Made by a program: the position numbers and the translations under genes. Below are positions 21,720 to 35,885 of a DNA stretch of 64,000 nucleotides, piece after piece (the first letter of the stretch is position 1; each line of letters begins with the position of its first letter). The notes below the pieces were generated by a model. The model ran no database searches and was not told where the DNA came from. It saw only the letters and a list, made by a program, of their open reading frames with translations. Origin of the DNA: Solanum dulcamara (lineage: Eukaryota; Streptophyta; Magnoliopsida; Solanales; Solanaceae); contig NC_077239.1 of NCBI RefSeq assembly GCF_947179165.1, positions 70,199,134 to 70,263,133 of the forward strand, written 5' to 3'.

Positions 21720-23929
21720 CAGGTTGAGGATGACAAGAAAAAGGACCGAGAAGAACACCTAAGCAAGAAGGCTAAGTCTGCTGGGCATGAGAATGAGCAG
21801 AAGCAAGGGAAGGGTAACAAGTCTTTCTTTCAGAAAAGGTCTTCCAATTATGCACCTTCCCCAACAAATGCTTTTACACCTAATACCAGGTATGATCAGA
21901 GATAGGTTCTCAGTCCCAATTAAGTATGGCTCAAGGTTCTAGAGGAAAACCACCATGTGCTAGATGTGGGAGGCTCCATTTGGGAGAGTGTCGTGTGGGT
22001 ACCAATGCTTGCTATGGATGTGGAAAGATAGGTCACTTCCAGAATGAGTGTCCTTCAAAAAGGCAGGGAGATGGAAGTAGTAGAGCTCAGTTTTCTTCTG
22101 CAGCTCCACAGAATAGAGGTAATCATAGAGGTGCAGCTTCAAGTGTAGGTGGGGGAACCAACCGTCTGTATGCTATGGGTAGTCGCCAAGACCAAGAAAA
22201 CGCACCCGATGTTGTTACTGGTATGCTTCGAGTCCTTTTTTTTGATGTGTATGCATTACTTGATCCGGGTGCTACATTATCTTTTGTGACTCCTTACTTG
22301 GCTAGTAAATTTGAGATCCTTCCTGAGTGTCTTCTTGAGCCTTTCAGTGTGTCTACTCCTGTTGGTGATTCTATCTTAGCTGAGAGGGTCTATAGAAATT
22401 GTACTGTGTCAATCTATCATAGGGATACCATGGCTGACTTAGTTGAGTTGGACATGGTTGATTTTGATGTGATTCTTGGTATGGACTGGCTTTATTCTTG
22501 TTATGCTTCGGTTGATTGTAGGACCCGAATTGTCAAGTTTCAATTTCCAAATGAGCCTATCTTAGAGTGGAAGGGGAATTCTGTAGTGCCTAGGGGTAAA
22601 TTTATTTCCTACCTTAAGGCCAGAAAATTAATCTCTAAGGGATGTATATATCATATAGTTCGAGTCAAAAATATTAATGATCAGACTCCATCTCTTGAGT
22701 CAGTTCCCATTGTGAATGAGTTTCCTGAAGTCTTTCCAGAGGATCTACTCGGAATTCCTCCTAATAGAGAGATAAACTTTGGTATTGATATCCTTCCTGA
22801 TACACAACCTATCTCCATTCCTCCTTATAGGATGGCTCCTGCTGAGTTGAAAGAGTTGAAAGAACAACTAAAATACCTCCTAGATAAGGGGTTTATTAGA
22901 CCAAGTGTCTCACCCTGGGGCGCTCCTATCCTATTCGTGCGAAAGAAAGATGGGTCCCTTAGAATGTGCATTGATTACCGACAACTAAATAAGGTCACCA
23001 TTAAAAACAAGTACCCTCTTCCCAGAATAGATGATTTATTTGACCAACTTCAGGGTGCCACATGCTTCTCTAAGATAGACCTTAGATCAGGCTATCACCA
23101 GTTGAAAGTGAGAGAATGTGACATCCCGAAGACGGCTTTTCGAACCCGCTATGGTCATTTTGAGTTTCTTGTTATGTCCTTTGGATTGACAAATGCTCCA
23201 GCAGCTTTTATGGACCTCATGAACCGAGTATTCAAGCCATACCTTGATACATTTGTAATTGTCTTCATCGATGATATTTTGGTCTACTCTAGAAGTAAGA
23301 GTGAGCATGCTAATCACCTTAGGATTGTCCTTCAAACTCTTAAGGAGAAGGAGTTGTATGCTAAGTTTTCAAAGTGTGAGTTTTGTCTTGAGTCTGTAGC
23401 ATTTCTAGGTCATATTATATCTGGGGATGGAATCCAAGTTGATACTCAAAAGATTGAGGCAGTTAAGAACTGGCCCCGACCCACCTCTCCAACCGACATA
23501 AGGAGTTTCTTAGGTTTGGCTGGTTACTACAGGAGGTTTGTTAAGGGATTTTCATCCATATCCTCACCATTGACTAAGCTGACTCAGAAGAAGGCTAAGT
23601 TTCAATGGTCTGATGCTTGTGAGAAAAGTTTTCAAGAGTTGAAAGCTAGATTGACTACTGCTCCAGTACTATCCCTACCCGAAGGAATGGATGGTTTTGT
23701 AATCTATTGTGATGCTTCAAGAGTTGGGTTGGGATGTGTATTGATGCAGAAGGGTAAGGTCATTGCCTATGCCTCCAGGCAGCTTAAGACTCATGAGAGG
23801 AACTACCCCACTCATGACCTTGAGTTGGCAGCTGTGGTATTTGCTCTTAAGATTTGGCGTCACTATCTTTATGGTGTACATGTGGATGTGTTCACAGACC
23901 ATAAGAGCTTGCAGTATGTATTCAGCTAA
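21720..23929 (+). pseudogene. Chromovirus gag C-terminus, protease, RT and RNase H, copy C
   Basis: A net 28-bp deletion at ~21904 shifts the frame relative to Gag. From 21926 the frame is open for 667 codons with the CCHC knuckle, protease (LLDPGAT), RT (FIDDILVYS) and most of RNase H. It ends at TAA 23927-23929, where A and B have TAG and D and E have CAG. LLGIPPN, GAPILF and VKGFSS are shared with D; FCLES is shared with A. Confidence 0.92.
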
Positions 23930-25654
23930 AAGGAGCTGAATTTGAGGCAAAGGAGATGGCTAGAGTTGCTCAAGGATTATGACATGAGCATTCTCTACCA
24001 CCCAGGTAAAGCAAATGTAGTTGCTGATGCTCTTAGCAGGTTATCTATGGGAAGTACAACTCATGTGGAAGAGGAAAAGAAGGAGTTGGCAAAGGAAGTG
24101 CATAGACTTGCGCATTTGGGAGTTCAACTTATTGACTCTAGTGAGGGTGGTACAATAGTACGAAATGGAGCCGAATCATCTCTAGTTGCAGAGGTGAAAG
24201 AAAAGCAAGATCAGGACCCTATTTTTCTTCAACTGAAGGATGAGGTTCACAAGCAGAAGGTAATGGCTTTTACCAAAGGGGGAGATGGAGTGTTGAGATA
24301 TCAAGAAAGATTATGTGTTCCAAGTGTTGATGGTATTAGGGAGAGAATCATGAAAGAAGCCCATAATTCTAAGTATTCCATCCATCCAGGTTCAACAAAG
24401 ATGTATCATGACTTAAGAGAAGTATACTGGTGGAGTGGAATGAAGAGAGATATAGCAGAGTTTGTGTCCAAGTGCCCAAATTGCCAACAAGTTAAAGTTG
24501 AGCACCAAAGGCCTTGTGGAGTGGCTCAGAATATAGAGATACCGGAATGGAAGTGGGAAATGATCAATATGGACTTCATTACCGGTTTACCACGAACCCG
24601 CAAACAACATGACTCTATTTGGGTGATTGTGGATAGGATGACAAAATCGGCCCATTTCTTGCCGGTTAAGACTACGAACACTGCAGAGGATTATGCCAAA
24701 CTGTATCTTAGAGAGATTGTTAGACTGCATGGAGTTCCTTTGTCTATCATCTCTGATAGGGGAGCTCAATTTACTGCTCAGTTTTGGAAGTCATTTCAGA
24801 AGGGCTTGGGTTCAAGAGTGAACCTTAGTACTGCTTTTCATCCGCAAACAGATGGCCAGGCAGAGCGTACGATACAGACTTTGGAGGATATGTTAAGAGC
24901 CTGTGTCATTGACTTCAAAGGTAATTGGGATGATCATTTACCTCTTATTGAGTTTGCATACAATAATAGTTTCTATTCGAGTATTCAAATGGCTCCTTAT
25001 GAAGCTCTGTATGGGAGGAGATGTAGATCACCAATTGGTTGGTTTGAAGTTGGTGAAGCTGAGTTGATTGGACCAGACTTGGTTCACCAAGCTATGGAGA
25101 AGGTGAAAACCATACAAGAGAGGTTGAGGACTGCTCAAAGTCGCCAAAAATCCTACACTGATGTTAGAAGAAGAGATTTGGAGTTCAAAGTGTACAATTG
25201 GGTATACTTGAAAGTTTCACCCATGAAGGGTGTGATGAGATTTGGAAAGAAAGGGAAGCTTAGTCCCCGCTACATTGGTCCTTATCAGATTATGAGGAGG
25301 GTAGGTAATATAGCCTATGAATTGGAGTTGCCTCCAGAATTAGCTGCTATTCATCCCGTGTTTCACATCTCTATGCTTAAGAAGTGTTTGGAAGATCCTT
25401 CACTTGTTGTCCCAGCTGAGAGCATTGGGGTGAAAGAGAGTTTGAGTTATGAAGAGATTCCAGTTCAAATTCTTGATTGTCAGGTTCGCAAATTAAGAAC
25501 TAAGGAAGTGGCATCTGTCAAAGTCCTATGGCAAAATCAATTTGTTGAAGAGGCTACATGGGAATCTGAAGAAGATATGAAGGCTAACTATCCTCATCTA
25601 TTTATGCCTTCTGATGACGATATTCAAGGTAATATTCCTTACTTCTACCTTTGA
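23930..25654 (+). pseudogene. RNase H tail, integrase and chromodomain, copy C (uninterrupted)
   Basis: From 23942 the frame is open for 570 codons to the natural end of Pol, the only array copy without a stop here. It includes the RNase H tail, linker, HHCC, DDE core, GPY/F module and chromodomain. It continues the Pol frame in phase across the TAA at 23927, so the single stop separates it from RT. YNWVYLK and WQNQF are private changes. Confidence 0.92.
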
Positions 25655-25784
25655 GTCGATGTTTATTCTTGAGTTTGAGTCATTAACCATTTGAGTATCG
25701 GAGTTGATGTATTGATGATATTCATTCTTTATGTCTCCTATTTTCATCTTCATTCGAGGACGAATGATCCCAAGGGGGAGATAT
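25655..25784 (+). promoter_or_regulatory. Copy C 3' spacer, hairpin and polypurine tract
   Basis: The hairpin CATTCG-AGGA-CGAATG is at 25751-25766 and the polypurine tract AAGGGGGAGA at 25772-25781, just before the LTR start at 25785. No coding. Confidence 0.78.
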
Positions 25785-26368
25785 TGTAACAACCCCTAAA
25801 ATGTTGTATGTCGGTATTTCAATTCTCCACAAAAATAATACAGCCTCTGTATTTTGGGCATAACTTTTCATAGGTTGGTCCAAATTAGGTGATTCAAATT
25901 TCTAGGTAATCACAACATCCTTACCTACAACTTTCATGAAGAACATAACTTCAAATTCGGAGTATAAGTAGGTCAAATAAATTAATCTTTGCAAGATATA
26001 GTGTTGTGACGAAATTGAGTGTTGATAGAAGAAAATTCATATCTCACTGTAGGTTGCTCCAAATTGGTTGATTCTTGAACGATATGAAACTAGACTTCCA
26101 TATCTACAATTCATATGAAGAAACCAAATCCTAATAAGGAATTTATCTTATTCAAACGTAGCTTCGAAAATGAGTATTCTGTTAAAAAGAACTCATCTTA
26201 CCTACCATGGAAACATCTAGATGCATTTGACATCATGCATGACATAAATTGTCCTCCATTTAACATCATCCATGACATCAATATATTCCATTAAATTTTC
26301 AGATTTTTCTTTATAATTATTTTATTTATTGTTAGGTCCCTCTTTCCCACCTATAAATACCCACCTTA
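25785..26368 (+). repeat. Truncated chromovirus LTR (U3) fused to LINE copy 2
   Basis: 584 bp, cut at exactly the same base as 4321-4904 (CCCACCTTA then GATCGC). The TATA box is at 26352-26359. The identical breakpoint shows that the fusion happened once and was then duplicated. Confidence 0.93.
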
Positions 26369-26448
26369 GATCGCAACAATTTTCTCTCTCTAACATCTCT
26401 CTAGGAACAAAGCTCTCAACTAAGGGCACTATTGTCATCAAGACGAAT

Positions 26449-29400
26449 ATGGGAGGGGAACCACCTCCCGACGTAGGAAAATTTCGTTCGAAAGATAGGA
26501 ACGAAGCTAACGACGACACGAATGCAACGCAAGTCGTAGCATCGGAAAATTCCACCCATAGCCCCTCCAAAGTGCAAATTCAGTCGGCGATCACTGTAGC
26601 ACTGTCGGAGGAGCAACTCGCCTGGGTTCATCACATCAACGATTTGGAGAAAGCTGGGCGGATTCGAATCGAACAAACAATTGGGGAATCATCAGCATTG
26701 TAAGAACTACACAATATGCAAAAATCAAATCGGTTGAATCATCCATGGTCGAGATATTCACTGGCGGCTGAAGAGGCGAAGTTAACTGCGCTGCCGCAGT
26801 TTCCATCACTCGTTCGACCTAGTTCCGGCCATGTTCGAGAGGATATGACCACTGGGGATTGTTCCCCAGACGATGGCGCACATAATGGGACAAGTTTCAC
26901 CGGCGTAGCTATCGCCGGTGATAATATCGACGCCGACGCCGGAGCTCCGGCAAGCTTAAAGGACCAAACTCAATGTCAAAATACTCAGCTGGACATGGAG
27001 CATCTCACAGGCATAAACAACCAGCTCGAATATCAATTTGGAATCTCAAATTTCAATTTGACCACTGACCGCGATTTTGGCACCGGAGCTCAGGCAATAA
27101 TTTCATCTCAAAATCAATGCCAACTCACTAAGTTGGATAAGGAAAACCTACCAGGTATCCAAAACCAGCTCGAATCTCTACCAAAAGCTTCGAATTTTAA
27201 TTTGAATTCTGAACGTGAAGAGATCGCCAGAGCTCCGGCGAGCCAATTGGTTCAAGGCATAGTTCAACAGGTTCGTGACAGTGTTGAGAAGCTTCCTAGC
27301 TATGTGGCAAGCCTCGAATCACTACCAATCGAGTCAAATTTGAAAAGTCGTCAAGACGACAACCACAGTGGGGTCGCCGGAGTTCCGGCGAGACAAATGA
27401 TGAGGGGCCAATATCAAAATGTTCCTAAGGCTGTTGTGAGGCTTCCTACACAAACTACAGACCCCAAATTAGCTCCGAAAAGTTCAAATCCAAAAAGTCA
27501 TCAAGACTTGCTTGAGGAAGATAGTCACAGTCACAGTGATGTTAGAACTGAGGAGATTACATTGGCAAATTATCAATCTCAGTACCTTGCCAATGGTATT
27601 CAATCCCAAAATAATCAAACGAATCAAATGCCAAAAGGATTGAACCACCCCCACAGCAGCAGCTCAACCACAGGAGCACAAGGTAAGTCCTCTCACTCTC
27701 TTGAACTCAATATGCAGGGTCAGTATATTTGTTCCCCTAATGACATGCAAATACAGTCTAAGCATATTGAGAATCCTAATAATCTTGTGCAATGTTTGAA
27801 TAATAATGTGGTGCCTAATGTTAATGAGTCTATCCATCACATTGGTAAGCATAGTGCAGATGGGCATCCCTCTAATCCTATAATTGTTGATGCTAACTTG
27901 TTGAACTCCAGGGGAGCTTGTGAACTCCCTGGTACTGCTCCTAGTATGGTCATGCAGGATACTGAGCATACTAATCCCAAGCCTAATACCAACTATCAAA
28001 ACAGGGCCAACAACATGATGCAAATGCATAAGCCTGTAAGTATTCAAAATAGCTTCCCTAAAGTCTCCTCCAATTTTGATAGGCTTAACCCCACTAACCA
28101 GGGCCCCAAACCTATTAGTAACCAGCCCCAGCCAATAGAAAGCATCACTAAAAATCCCCCAAAGAACCAGTTCCCTAATAGAAAGGAACAGGTCCCTCAG
28201 CCAGCCCCATATACAGTCATCCAAACCTTTGCTTCCAAACTGAGGCTGAACCAAGCAAAAAATGATATCCCTCTTAATTTGTCTGCTCCTATTTACACCA
28301 CCAGACAAGGCCTACCAGCTGTCATTTATGACAAAGAGGATTTCATGGTGAAATTGGCTGAAAAGTGTAAATATACCCTTGTTGGAAAATTCAGCAACAC
28401 TATGCCTAAGGTGGAGCTAATAAGGAGAAGCTTCATTCTCCAAACTCAATTGGTATGGGGTGTTAAAATTGCCCATTTCAATGCCAGACATGTGTATATT
28501 GACTTGGACAATGAATTGGACTACACAACTGTGTGGACCAAGCAAAGAATGACCATTGAAGGCCAATCCATGAGGATACAAACATGGACTCCAACTTTTA
28601 GGCCTGAGGAGGAGACTCCCATTGTCCCAGTCTGGGTTGCCCTTCCTGAACTCCCCTGGTACTGTTATGATAAGGAGTTCCTGACCACTCTCCTTGCTCC
28701 TGTGGGGAAAGTACTCTTCATAGATGCAGCCTCTATTCAGAAGACTAGGGGAAGTACTGCTAAGGTAAGAGTGCAGGTCAACCTTACACAAGAAAGACCC
28801 CATCATGTATGGCTTGGGCATGACAAAAGTGATCCTACAATAGGAAGATGGCAGGAACTTTTATATGAGAGTGTACCTGAGTACTGCATGTATTGCAAGC
28901 ATCAGGGGCACAAGGTGCATGTGTGTAATATCAAGAGAAGAGATGAAGAACAAATGAAAAAGAAAAGTTCTGAAAATACAACAAAAAATACAAGTCAAAC
29001 TCAGGGAGAGAGCAAAGAGCACAACCAACCTCAACCTGACAACTTACAGGTGCACCAAAATCCTTTGACATCCAATATACCACAACAGTCACAGAACAAT
29101 AAGACTAGCAAGGAGGACAATGCTTGGCAAACTCAGAGAAGGAAATAGAACAAAGGACACATTAATGGCCAGCTGAACCAAGAAACAAGAGCTGCAGGAG
29201 TATTAACCAAAGGTAAGTATGTTGCAGTGCAGCAAAGCAAAGTAAATCCAGGTAAAACTACTACTTCTATCTCTATTCCAAATGTTCATGTTGATCTTGC
29301 TATGCAAGACCAACCCACTAACCAAATTGCAGGGAACACACACATTCAAAAGAACTCAATAGTGAGGAGTTCATCAACAATGCAGGAAAGCACTCCAAAT

Positions 29401-30519
29401 CAGAGACAAGGTATTGACTTATCTCTCCCACAAACCCCATCCCCCCATATTGTATGCACAAGTACTATCTTAACAGGTATTGCTCAAGGGAACAATGCTG
29501 CAAGGAACTCAGGTATTGACTTATCACTCCCAATACCCCTGAACCTCCCAAAGATTAATATTGTTGCTGCTGATCTGGTAGTTGAAGGAGGAAAGGCTGG
29601 AAGTGTACAGGAGAACCCCACTAACATGCAGGATGGGGAAACCAATAGGGGAGGGGTACCCCCTCATGCTATGCATGAGAGTATTGTTGAACTTACCATG
29701 CAAGCTAGCAAAGGTGCCATGGCCAAAGATCTGGGATCTCATCCCAGTACTAGTGGTAAAAGTACTACTGTTCAGAAGAATAAGCTGAGCAAGAAAAGAA
29801 GAGAAGCCATCAAAAAGAAAATAAAAGAAATGAACTCAACTGAGAAATGTCAAACTCCCAAAATGGACAGTGTGATAGTACAGCAAGGGGAGCAGGGGTG
29901 TCAACAAATTGTCTTAGATGATGACCAGGTGGGGATGAACATCACTCCTCTCCAAGCCCATTGCATTCCTACATCTCCCAGAAATCCAGCTGAAATCATC
30001 ACTGAGAGAGCTACTGATCTACCTCAGCTCACCTGTACCCTCAACATACAAGAAGATGAGTATGCTGTGTGTGAGTCTGAGAATGAGGAAGATTCTGATG
30101 ACCAGCCTCTGGAAGATGAAGAGGACAGTGATTATCAACCAATGACTGACTCTGAGGATGAGGATGCTGTGAGTGAAATTAAGGCTTCCAGCCCATCCAG
30201 GGACAAGGTGCATGAGGATAAGGTCCAACTGGTTGCTAAGTCCTAGGGATCATCTGATGCACATAGGGTCACTCATTCTGAAGATGTGGAAGACCATGAC
30301 CATGGGGAAGAGGCACAAAAAGAAGATCACCTGGAGGCATTCAGATCTATAATGACAGCTGTATTGCAGAAGGAAAGTCAGCAAGACAAGGAAAAGAAGG
30401 AGCCACCCTCTAAAAGTAAGCAGACAAAGAAGAAGACTAAACAAAGTATCATCAGCAGTTTTGCTAATGTTGTTGTCAACAGCAACATCAACACTAGGTC
30501 CAAAACTCAAAAACCCTGA
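26449..30519 (+). pseudogene. LINE ORF1, copy 2
   Basis: The frame runs from ATG 26449 to TGA 30517-30519. Shared stops are TAA 26701-26703 and TAG 30244-30246; TAG 29146-29148 is private (CAG in copy 1). The copy 1 stop at 5159 is TGG here. Open parts are 26716-29148 (810 codons, with the repeats, DUF4283-like domain and CCHC knuckle), 29227-30246 (339 codons) and 30286-30519 (basic end). Because the frame stays in phase across all three stops, this is one gene and not several. Confidence 0.85.
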
Positions 30520-31427
30520 TGATTAGTACAATCTGCTGGAATGCAAGGAGTATTGATACTCAGGGGACCCTTGATAGGTTACAAAGGTTGAAAGACTTTC
30601 ATAAGCTGTCTATCATAGCAGTGCTGGAACCTTTTTCCAACAAATCTCAAATTCAGTTCCACAGAATTCAGCTAGGTATGGATAATGTTATGTCCAACTC
30701 CAATAGCAAAATCTGGTTATTCTGGAACAAAGACATTGCCTACAACATTTTGGACCAGGATGAGCAGCAGATCACTTGTGAGATCAATCATGTGGCTTGT
30801 CCTAATAGCTACCTCATTACCTTTGTCTATGCAAAGTGCAAGGATTACATGAGAAGAGACTTATAGGACAAGATGTTGCAGTTCTCTAGTAAGGAGAAGC
30901 CTTGGTGCACCATTGGAGACTTCAATGTTATTACAGATGTTGAAGAAAAGATGGGGGGCCAGCCATATAAGATGAACAAGAGCTTTGAGTTTATTAGTGT
31001 GATAGAAGCATGTGGACTCACTGATCTGGGGTTCTGTGGGCAGAAGTTCACCTGGTGCAACAATAGGGACAAAGATGCTAGAATTTGGAAAAGACTTGAC
31101 AGGGCCATGGTTAATGACTCTTGGTTAGAAGTCATGCCTGTAACAACTGTCAGTCACTTAGCCTCCACAGGATCTGACTATTGCCCTCTATTGATGGAAA
31201 GCAGGGCAAAACAAGGTAATGTTATCAAGTATTTCAAATTTCTAAACTGCTGGACAGACAATGACAATTTCCTTAGCACTGTAAAAGCATGTTGGGATAA
31301 TCCTGTGGAAGGAAATCCAATGAGAACCTTCTAACAAAAGCTGAAAAGAGTTTCTAATACTCTTAGTAAGTGGTCAAGAAATGAGTTTGGGGACATCTTT
31401 GCTTCAGTAAAAGAATATGAAGAGCAG
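30519..31427 (+). pseudogene. LINE ORF2 endonuclease part, copy 2
   Basis: The ATG overlaps the ORF1 stop (TGATG), as in copy 1. The endonuclease is interrupted by TAG 30864-30866 (TGG in copy 1) and, after it, by TAA 31332-31334 (CAA in copy 1). Motifs CWNARSI, IGDFNVI and GSDYCPLL are kept. All parts are in the same frame. Confidence 0.9.
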
Positions 31428-33125
31428 GTGAGACAAGCTGAAGAGAAAATAATCAGTGACAATACTGAAGAGAACAGGTCCAAGCTACATCAGATCAATG
31501 CTCAGTACATCAGATATCTGAAGATGGAGAAGGCTATCTTAAAGCAGAAAAGTCAACTTCATTGGTTCAAAGATGGAGATGCCAATACCAGCTATTTTCA
31601 TGCTATTATCAGAGGAAGAAGAAGAAGGTTATTCATCCATCAGATTAGTGATGAACAAGGCAATACTATTCAAGGTGAAGACAATATTGCAAGAGCTGCC
31701 ACAGCACACTTTGAAAAAATATTCACTGGAGAAGAGAGACTGATCAGGGAAGATGTTCTTAAGTGCATTCCAAGGATGGTTACAGAGGAGCAGAATGAGA
31801 GCCTGCAAGCCTTACCTACTATGGATGAGCTGAAGAAAGTTGTATTTTCTATGAGCCTTACATCAGCTGCTGGACCAGATGGAATGAATGGGAAATTCTT
31901 TCATTCATGCTGGGATATCATCTGTGAAGACCTACTGAGATTAGTCCAGTATTTCTTCAATGGACATGGTATTCCCAAGTTTATTTCTCATGCATGCTTA
32001 GCTCTACTTCCTAAGAATGAGCATCCCAACAGCCTATCAGAATACAAGCCTATTTCTCTCAGCAACTTCACTAACAAGATCATTTCTAAGTTGATAAGCA
32101 TCAGAATTGCTCCTATATTGCCTCAGCTAATCTCAGATAACCAATCTGGATTTGTTAAAGGTAGGAGTATTGCTGAGAACATAATGTTAGCTCAAGAAAT
32201 CATCCACAATATTAAGAGACCAAAGGCTGGGGATAATGTGGTGATAAAGCTGGATATGGCCAAGGCCTATGATAGGGTCTCTTGGTCATTCATTTGTATG
32301 GTCATGAGGAAAATAGGGTTTGGAGAAGTGTTGATTGATATGGTTTGGAGGATTATGTCAAACAATTGGTACTCAGTCATCATTAATAGTGCAAGGCATG
32401 GCTTCTTCCACTCTACAAGAGGACTCAAGCAAGGAGACCCCCTATCCCCTACCTTATTCATCATTGGAGCTGAAGTTCTGTCTAGGCTTCTCAACAATCT
32501 TCATCACCATCATTTATACACAGGATTCCAGATGGAAAGAAGAGGTCCTCAAGTAAATCACTTGAGCTTTGCAGATGATGTGATCATTTTCACATCTACC
32601 AGCAACTTTTCACTTACACTGATTACCAAAACTCTTAAACTGTATGAAGCTATTTCAGGACAACTTATCAATAAAGATAAGAGTCAAACCATGATGCCAC
32701 TGAATACTCCCTCTGGTGTGGTGGATAGGGTCAGCATGATCACAGGATACAAATGCACTCATGGCCCAATCACTTACCTAGGCTGCCCCCTATATATAGG
32801 AAGACAAAGGATCATATACTTCTCTAGTATGGTTTCTAAGGTTTTAAGCAGGATTAGGGGATGGCAGACTAAAATGTTAAGCTATGGAGGTAGAGTCACC
32901 TTGGTGAAATCAGTTCTGCAATCCATTCCTATACACCTGCTGTCAGCTATCAGTCCTACCAAGACCACCATGAATCAGATCAGAAGACTAATTGCTGACT
33001 TATTTTGGGGATGGGATATTGAAAGAAGAAAATATCACTGGGCCTCTTGGGATACTCTCAGTTATCCTTATGAGGAGGGTGGTATAGGTGTTAAAAAATT
33101 AGAGGATGTGTGCTTATCCTTCTAA
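31428..33125 (+). pseudogene. LINE ORF2 reverse transcriptase, copy 2
   Basis: 565 codons are open, covering the coiled region before RT, the whole RT with FADDVIIF and KQGDPLSP, and the RT thumb. It does not have the one-base deletion of copy 1, so RT and thumb are in one frame. It ends at TAA 33123-33125, shared with copy 1. Confidence 0.93.
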
Positions 33126-34679
33126 TACAAACAGTGGTGGACTTTTAGATCAAATAAGACACTATGGGGGGAATTCCTTAAAGCAAAATACTGCTAAAGG
33201 GCTCATCCAGTCATTAAAAAGTGGAACACAGGACAGTCCCTAATGTGGAAGCATATGATGAGCAACAAAAAGGATATAGAACCTCATATACAGTGGTGGA
33301 TTAAGTCTGGAACAAGCAGCTTTTGGTGGGATGATTGGCTAGGGGTAGGTCCCTTAGCTTACCACAATGAAAGTCTCCCCAGATTGAATAACTCTATTGT
33401 ATCAGAATTCATGGAAAATGGAGGATGGAATGAAGAGAAAGTAAGAAAACATGCACCCCCTCAGCTGGTGCACAGAATTCTCAGCACTCTCATCAGCTAC
33501 AATCCAAATATGCAGGATCAAGCTTACTGGAAGCCTAACTCTCATGGTAATTTCACTTGTTCATCAGCCTGGGAGTTGGTAAGGAAGAAAAAGACAAGAT
33601 CAACCACTAACAGCAACATATGGCACAATAGTATTCCTTTTAAGGCCTCTTTTCTGCTTTGGAGAGCTTTCAGACTTAAACTCCCCACAAATGACAGAAT
33701 AGTAGCATTTGGACATGCTCCTGCAGCATGCTCCTGTTGTTATAGAGCAGGTCTTGATGATATAGAGCATATCTTTGTATCAGGTTACTTTGCACAACAC
33801 ATATGGAAGCACTTCTCAGGGTACTGGGGTCTGCAACACAGCAACATTCCTCTAAAAAACCTATTGATGAGGTGGTGGCTAATCAAAACTAACAATGAGC
33901 TACATAAGTTAGTAATGCAGGCCACCCCCATTTTTGTGTGTTGGAATCTATGGAAGAATAGATGTGCATGCAAGTATGGAGGCAAGAAGTCTAATGCAAC
34001 TAGAGTAATATTCTCAATATCCAAAGATCTATATATGCTTATCTCCACTGTGTATCCATATATTGATTTGCCAAGTAATTGGGCAGATTTGGTTACCATG
34101 GTTGAAAAAAGCCAACATGAATTGAGAATAACCAAAGTATGCTGGACTAAACCACAGCCTACAATGATCAAGCTAAACACAGATGGGAGTGCCCTTAACA
34201 ATCCAGGGAAGATAGGGGCAGGGGGCATTCTAAGGGACCATAATGGAGTGTTAATATATGCTTTTGCATCTCCACTAGGTTGTGGTTCTAATAACCAAGC
34301 TGAAGTGCAGGCAGCAATTATTGGTATTCAGTGGTGCCTACAACATGGATACAGCAGGGTAGCCCTTGAAGTGGATTCTGAACTTCTAATCAAGTGGCTC
34401 AAACAAGAGGCTAAACCTCCATGGAACATTGTTGCTTATACTACTGAACTGCAGGTATTGGTTAGCAAACTGGAGACTTTCCAGTTCAGTCATATCTTTA
34501 GGGAAGCTAATTACACTGCAGATTCACTCTCAAAGGAAAGCCACATGAAAAGCTATACACAACACTACTACAGCTTTCAGCAGCTTCTAAGAGAGACCAA
34601 GGGACATTACAAAATGGATAAAGCTGGCATGGCTAGCTTCAGGAGAACTAAGATGAAGAAGATCAATCAACCACATTGA
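33126..34679 (+). pseudogene. LINE ORF2 zf-RVT and RNase H, copy 2
   Basis: Continues in phase after the TAA at 33123; a further private TAA lies at 33195-33197 (CAA in copy 1). From 33243 the frame is open for 478 codons with the zinc region and the RNase H domain (LNTDGSA, NQAEVQAA, LEVDSELL). Confidence 0.9.
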
Positions 34680-35885
34680 AGGAACTTCTTCATACATTGA
34701 AATATTAACTGATATTAATAATGATAATCAGGTCCATTGAAAAAGGGAGAGTCTCCCTAATTTACTGCTCTAATAGGATAATCTCCTTACCAATAGATTT
34801 AGGATTTAGCAGGATGGTACAGGGCAGCAGGTGCAGGGTGAGGAGTAACATGTGGACCTGTCCAATAGCCCCCAAACTTTGCAGGATGGTAGAATATATT
34901 ATTTTGACAAGTCCCAAGAAGTTTCAGCCCAAACGGATAATTGGAGGCATTAGGCGAGCGACATGGAAACATTCAGCTGCCTTAAGCCTAAAGAGAGGGT
35001 CTTTAGTAATTTGGACCCTCCAACTTGGGAAACAAGTCTTCAAACTTTGCAGGACTAAAGGAGAGGATATATATGCTAACTCCATAAAGTTTCAACTCAA
35101 ATGGATAATTGGAGACGTTAGTCGAGCAACTTGGAAAATGATAACACTCTCCAAAGCTCTTACTGAGGTCCCTTTTTTATTTCTAGTCTGTGTATATTAT
35201 GTTTTGTTTGGGCTTGTTTACTATATTATTGCAGGTGTCTGAAGTAATATATTAGCATTCTTCAACAACAAATACATAGACAAGAGCACAAAAACAACTT
35301 CCAAACACCCTGCAACCCCTAAGCTTCAGCAGGGCAGCAGGTGCAGGGTGAGGAGTAACATGTGGACCTATCCAATGGCCCCCCAAACTTTGCAGGATGG
35401 TAGAATATATTATTTTGACAAGTCCCAAGAAGTTACAGCCCAAACGGATAATTGGAGGCGTTAGACGAGCGACATGGAAACATTCAGCTGCCTTAAGCAT
35501 AAAGAGAGGGTCTTTAGTAATTTGGATCCTACAACTTGGGAAACAAGCCTTCAAATTTGGCAGGACTAAAGGAGAGGATATATATACTAACTTCATAAAG
35601 TTTCAGCTCAAACGGAGAATTGGAAACGTTAGTCGAGCGACTTGGAAAATGATAATAGTCTCCAAGGCTCTTAATGAGGTCCTTTCTCTATTGCTAGTCT
35701 GTGTATATTATGTTTTGTTTGGGTTTGTTTGCTGTATTATTGCAGGTGTTTGGAGTGATATAGCAGCACTCTTCAACAACAAATACATAGAGAAGAGCAC
35801 AAATACAACCTCCAAACCCCCTGCAGCCTCTAAGCCTCAGCAGGGCAGCAGGTGCAGGGTGAGGGGTATCATGTGGGCCTGTCCA
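34680..35885 (+). repeat. LINE copy 2 tail: 510-bp tandem repeat, 2.1 copies
   Basis: Unit starts (CAGGGCAGCAGGTGCAGGG) are at 34820, 35330 and 35841. It is collinear with 13355-14420, with the third unit cut at the same place by gag. Confidence 0.85.

Larger units (their letters stand above)
26369..35885 (+). mobile_element. Plant L1-type LINE, copy 2
   Basis: 9,517 bp, collinear with 4905-14420: leader, ORF1 (26449-30519), ORF2 (30519-34679) and tail repeats (34820-35885), ending at the same gag junction. Differences from copy 1 are scattered single bases and a few one-base indels. Shared stops show that the element was already dead before duplication. Confidence 0.92.
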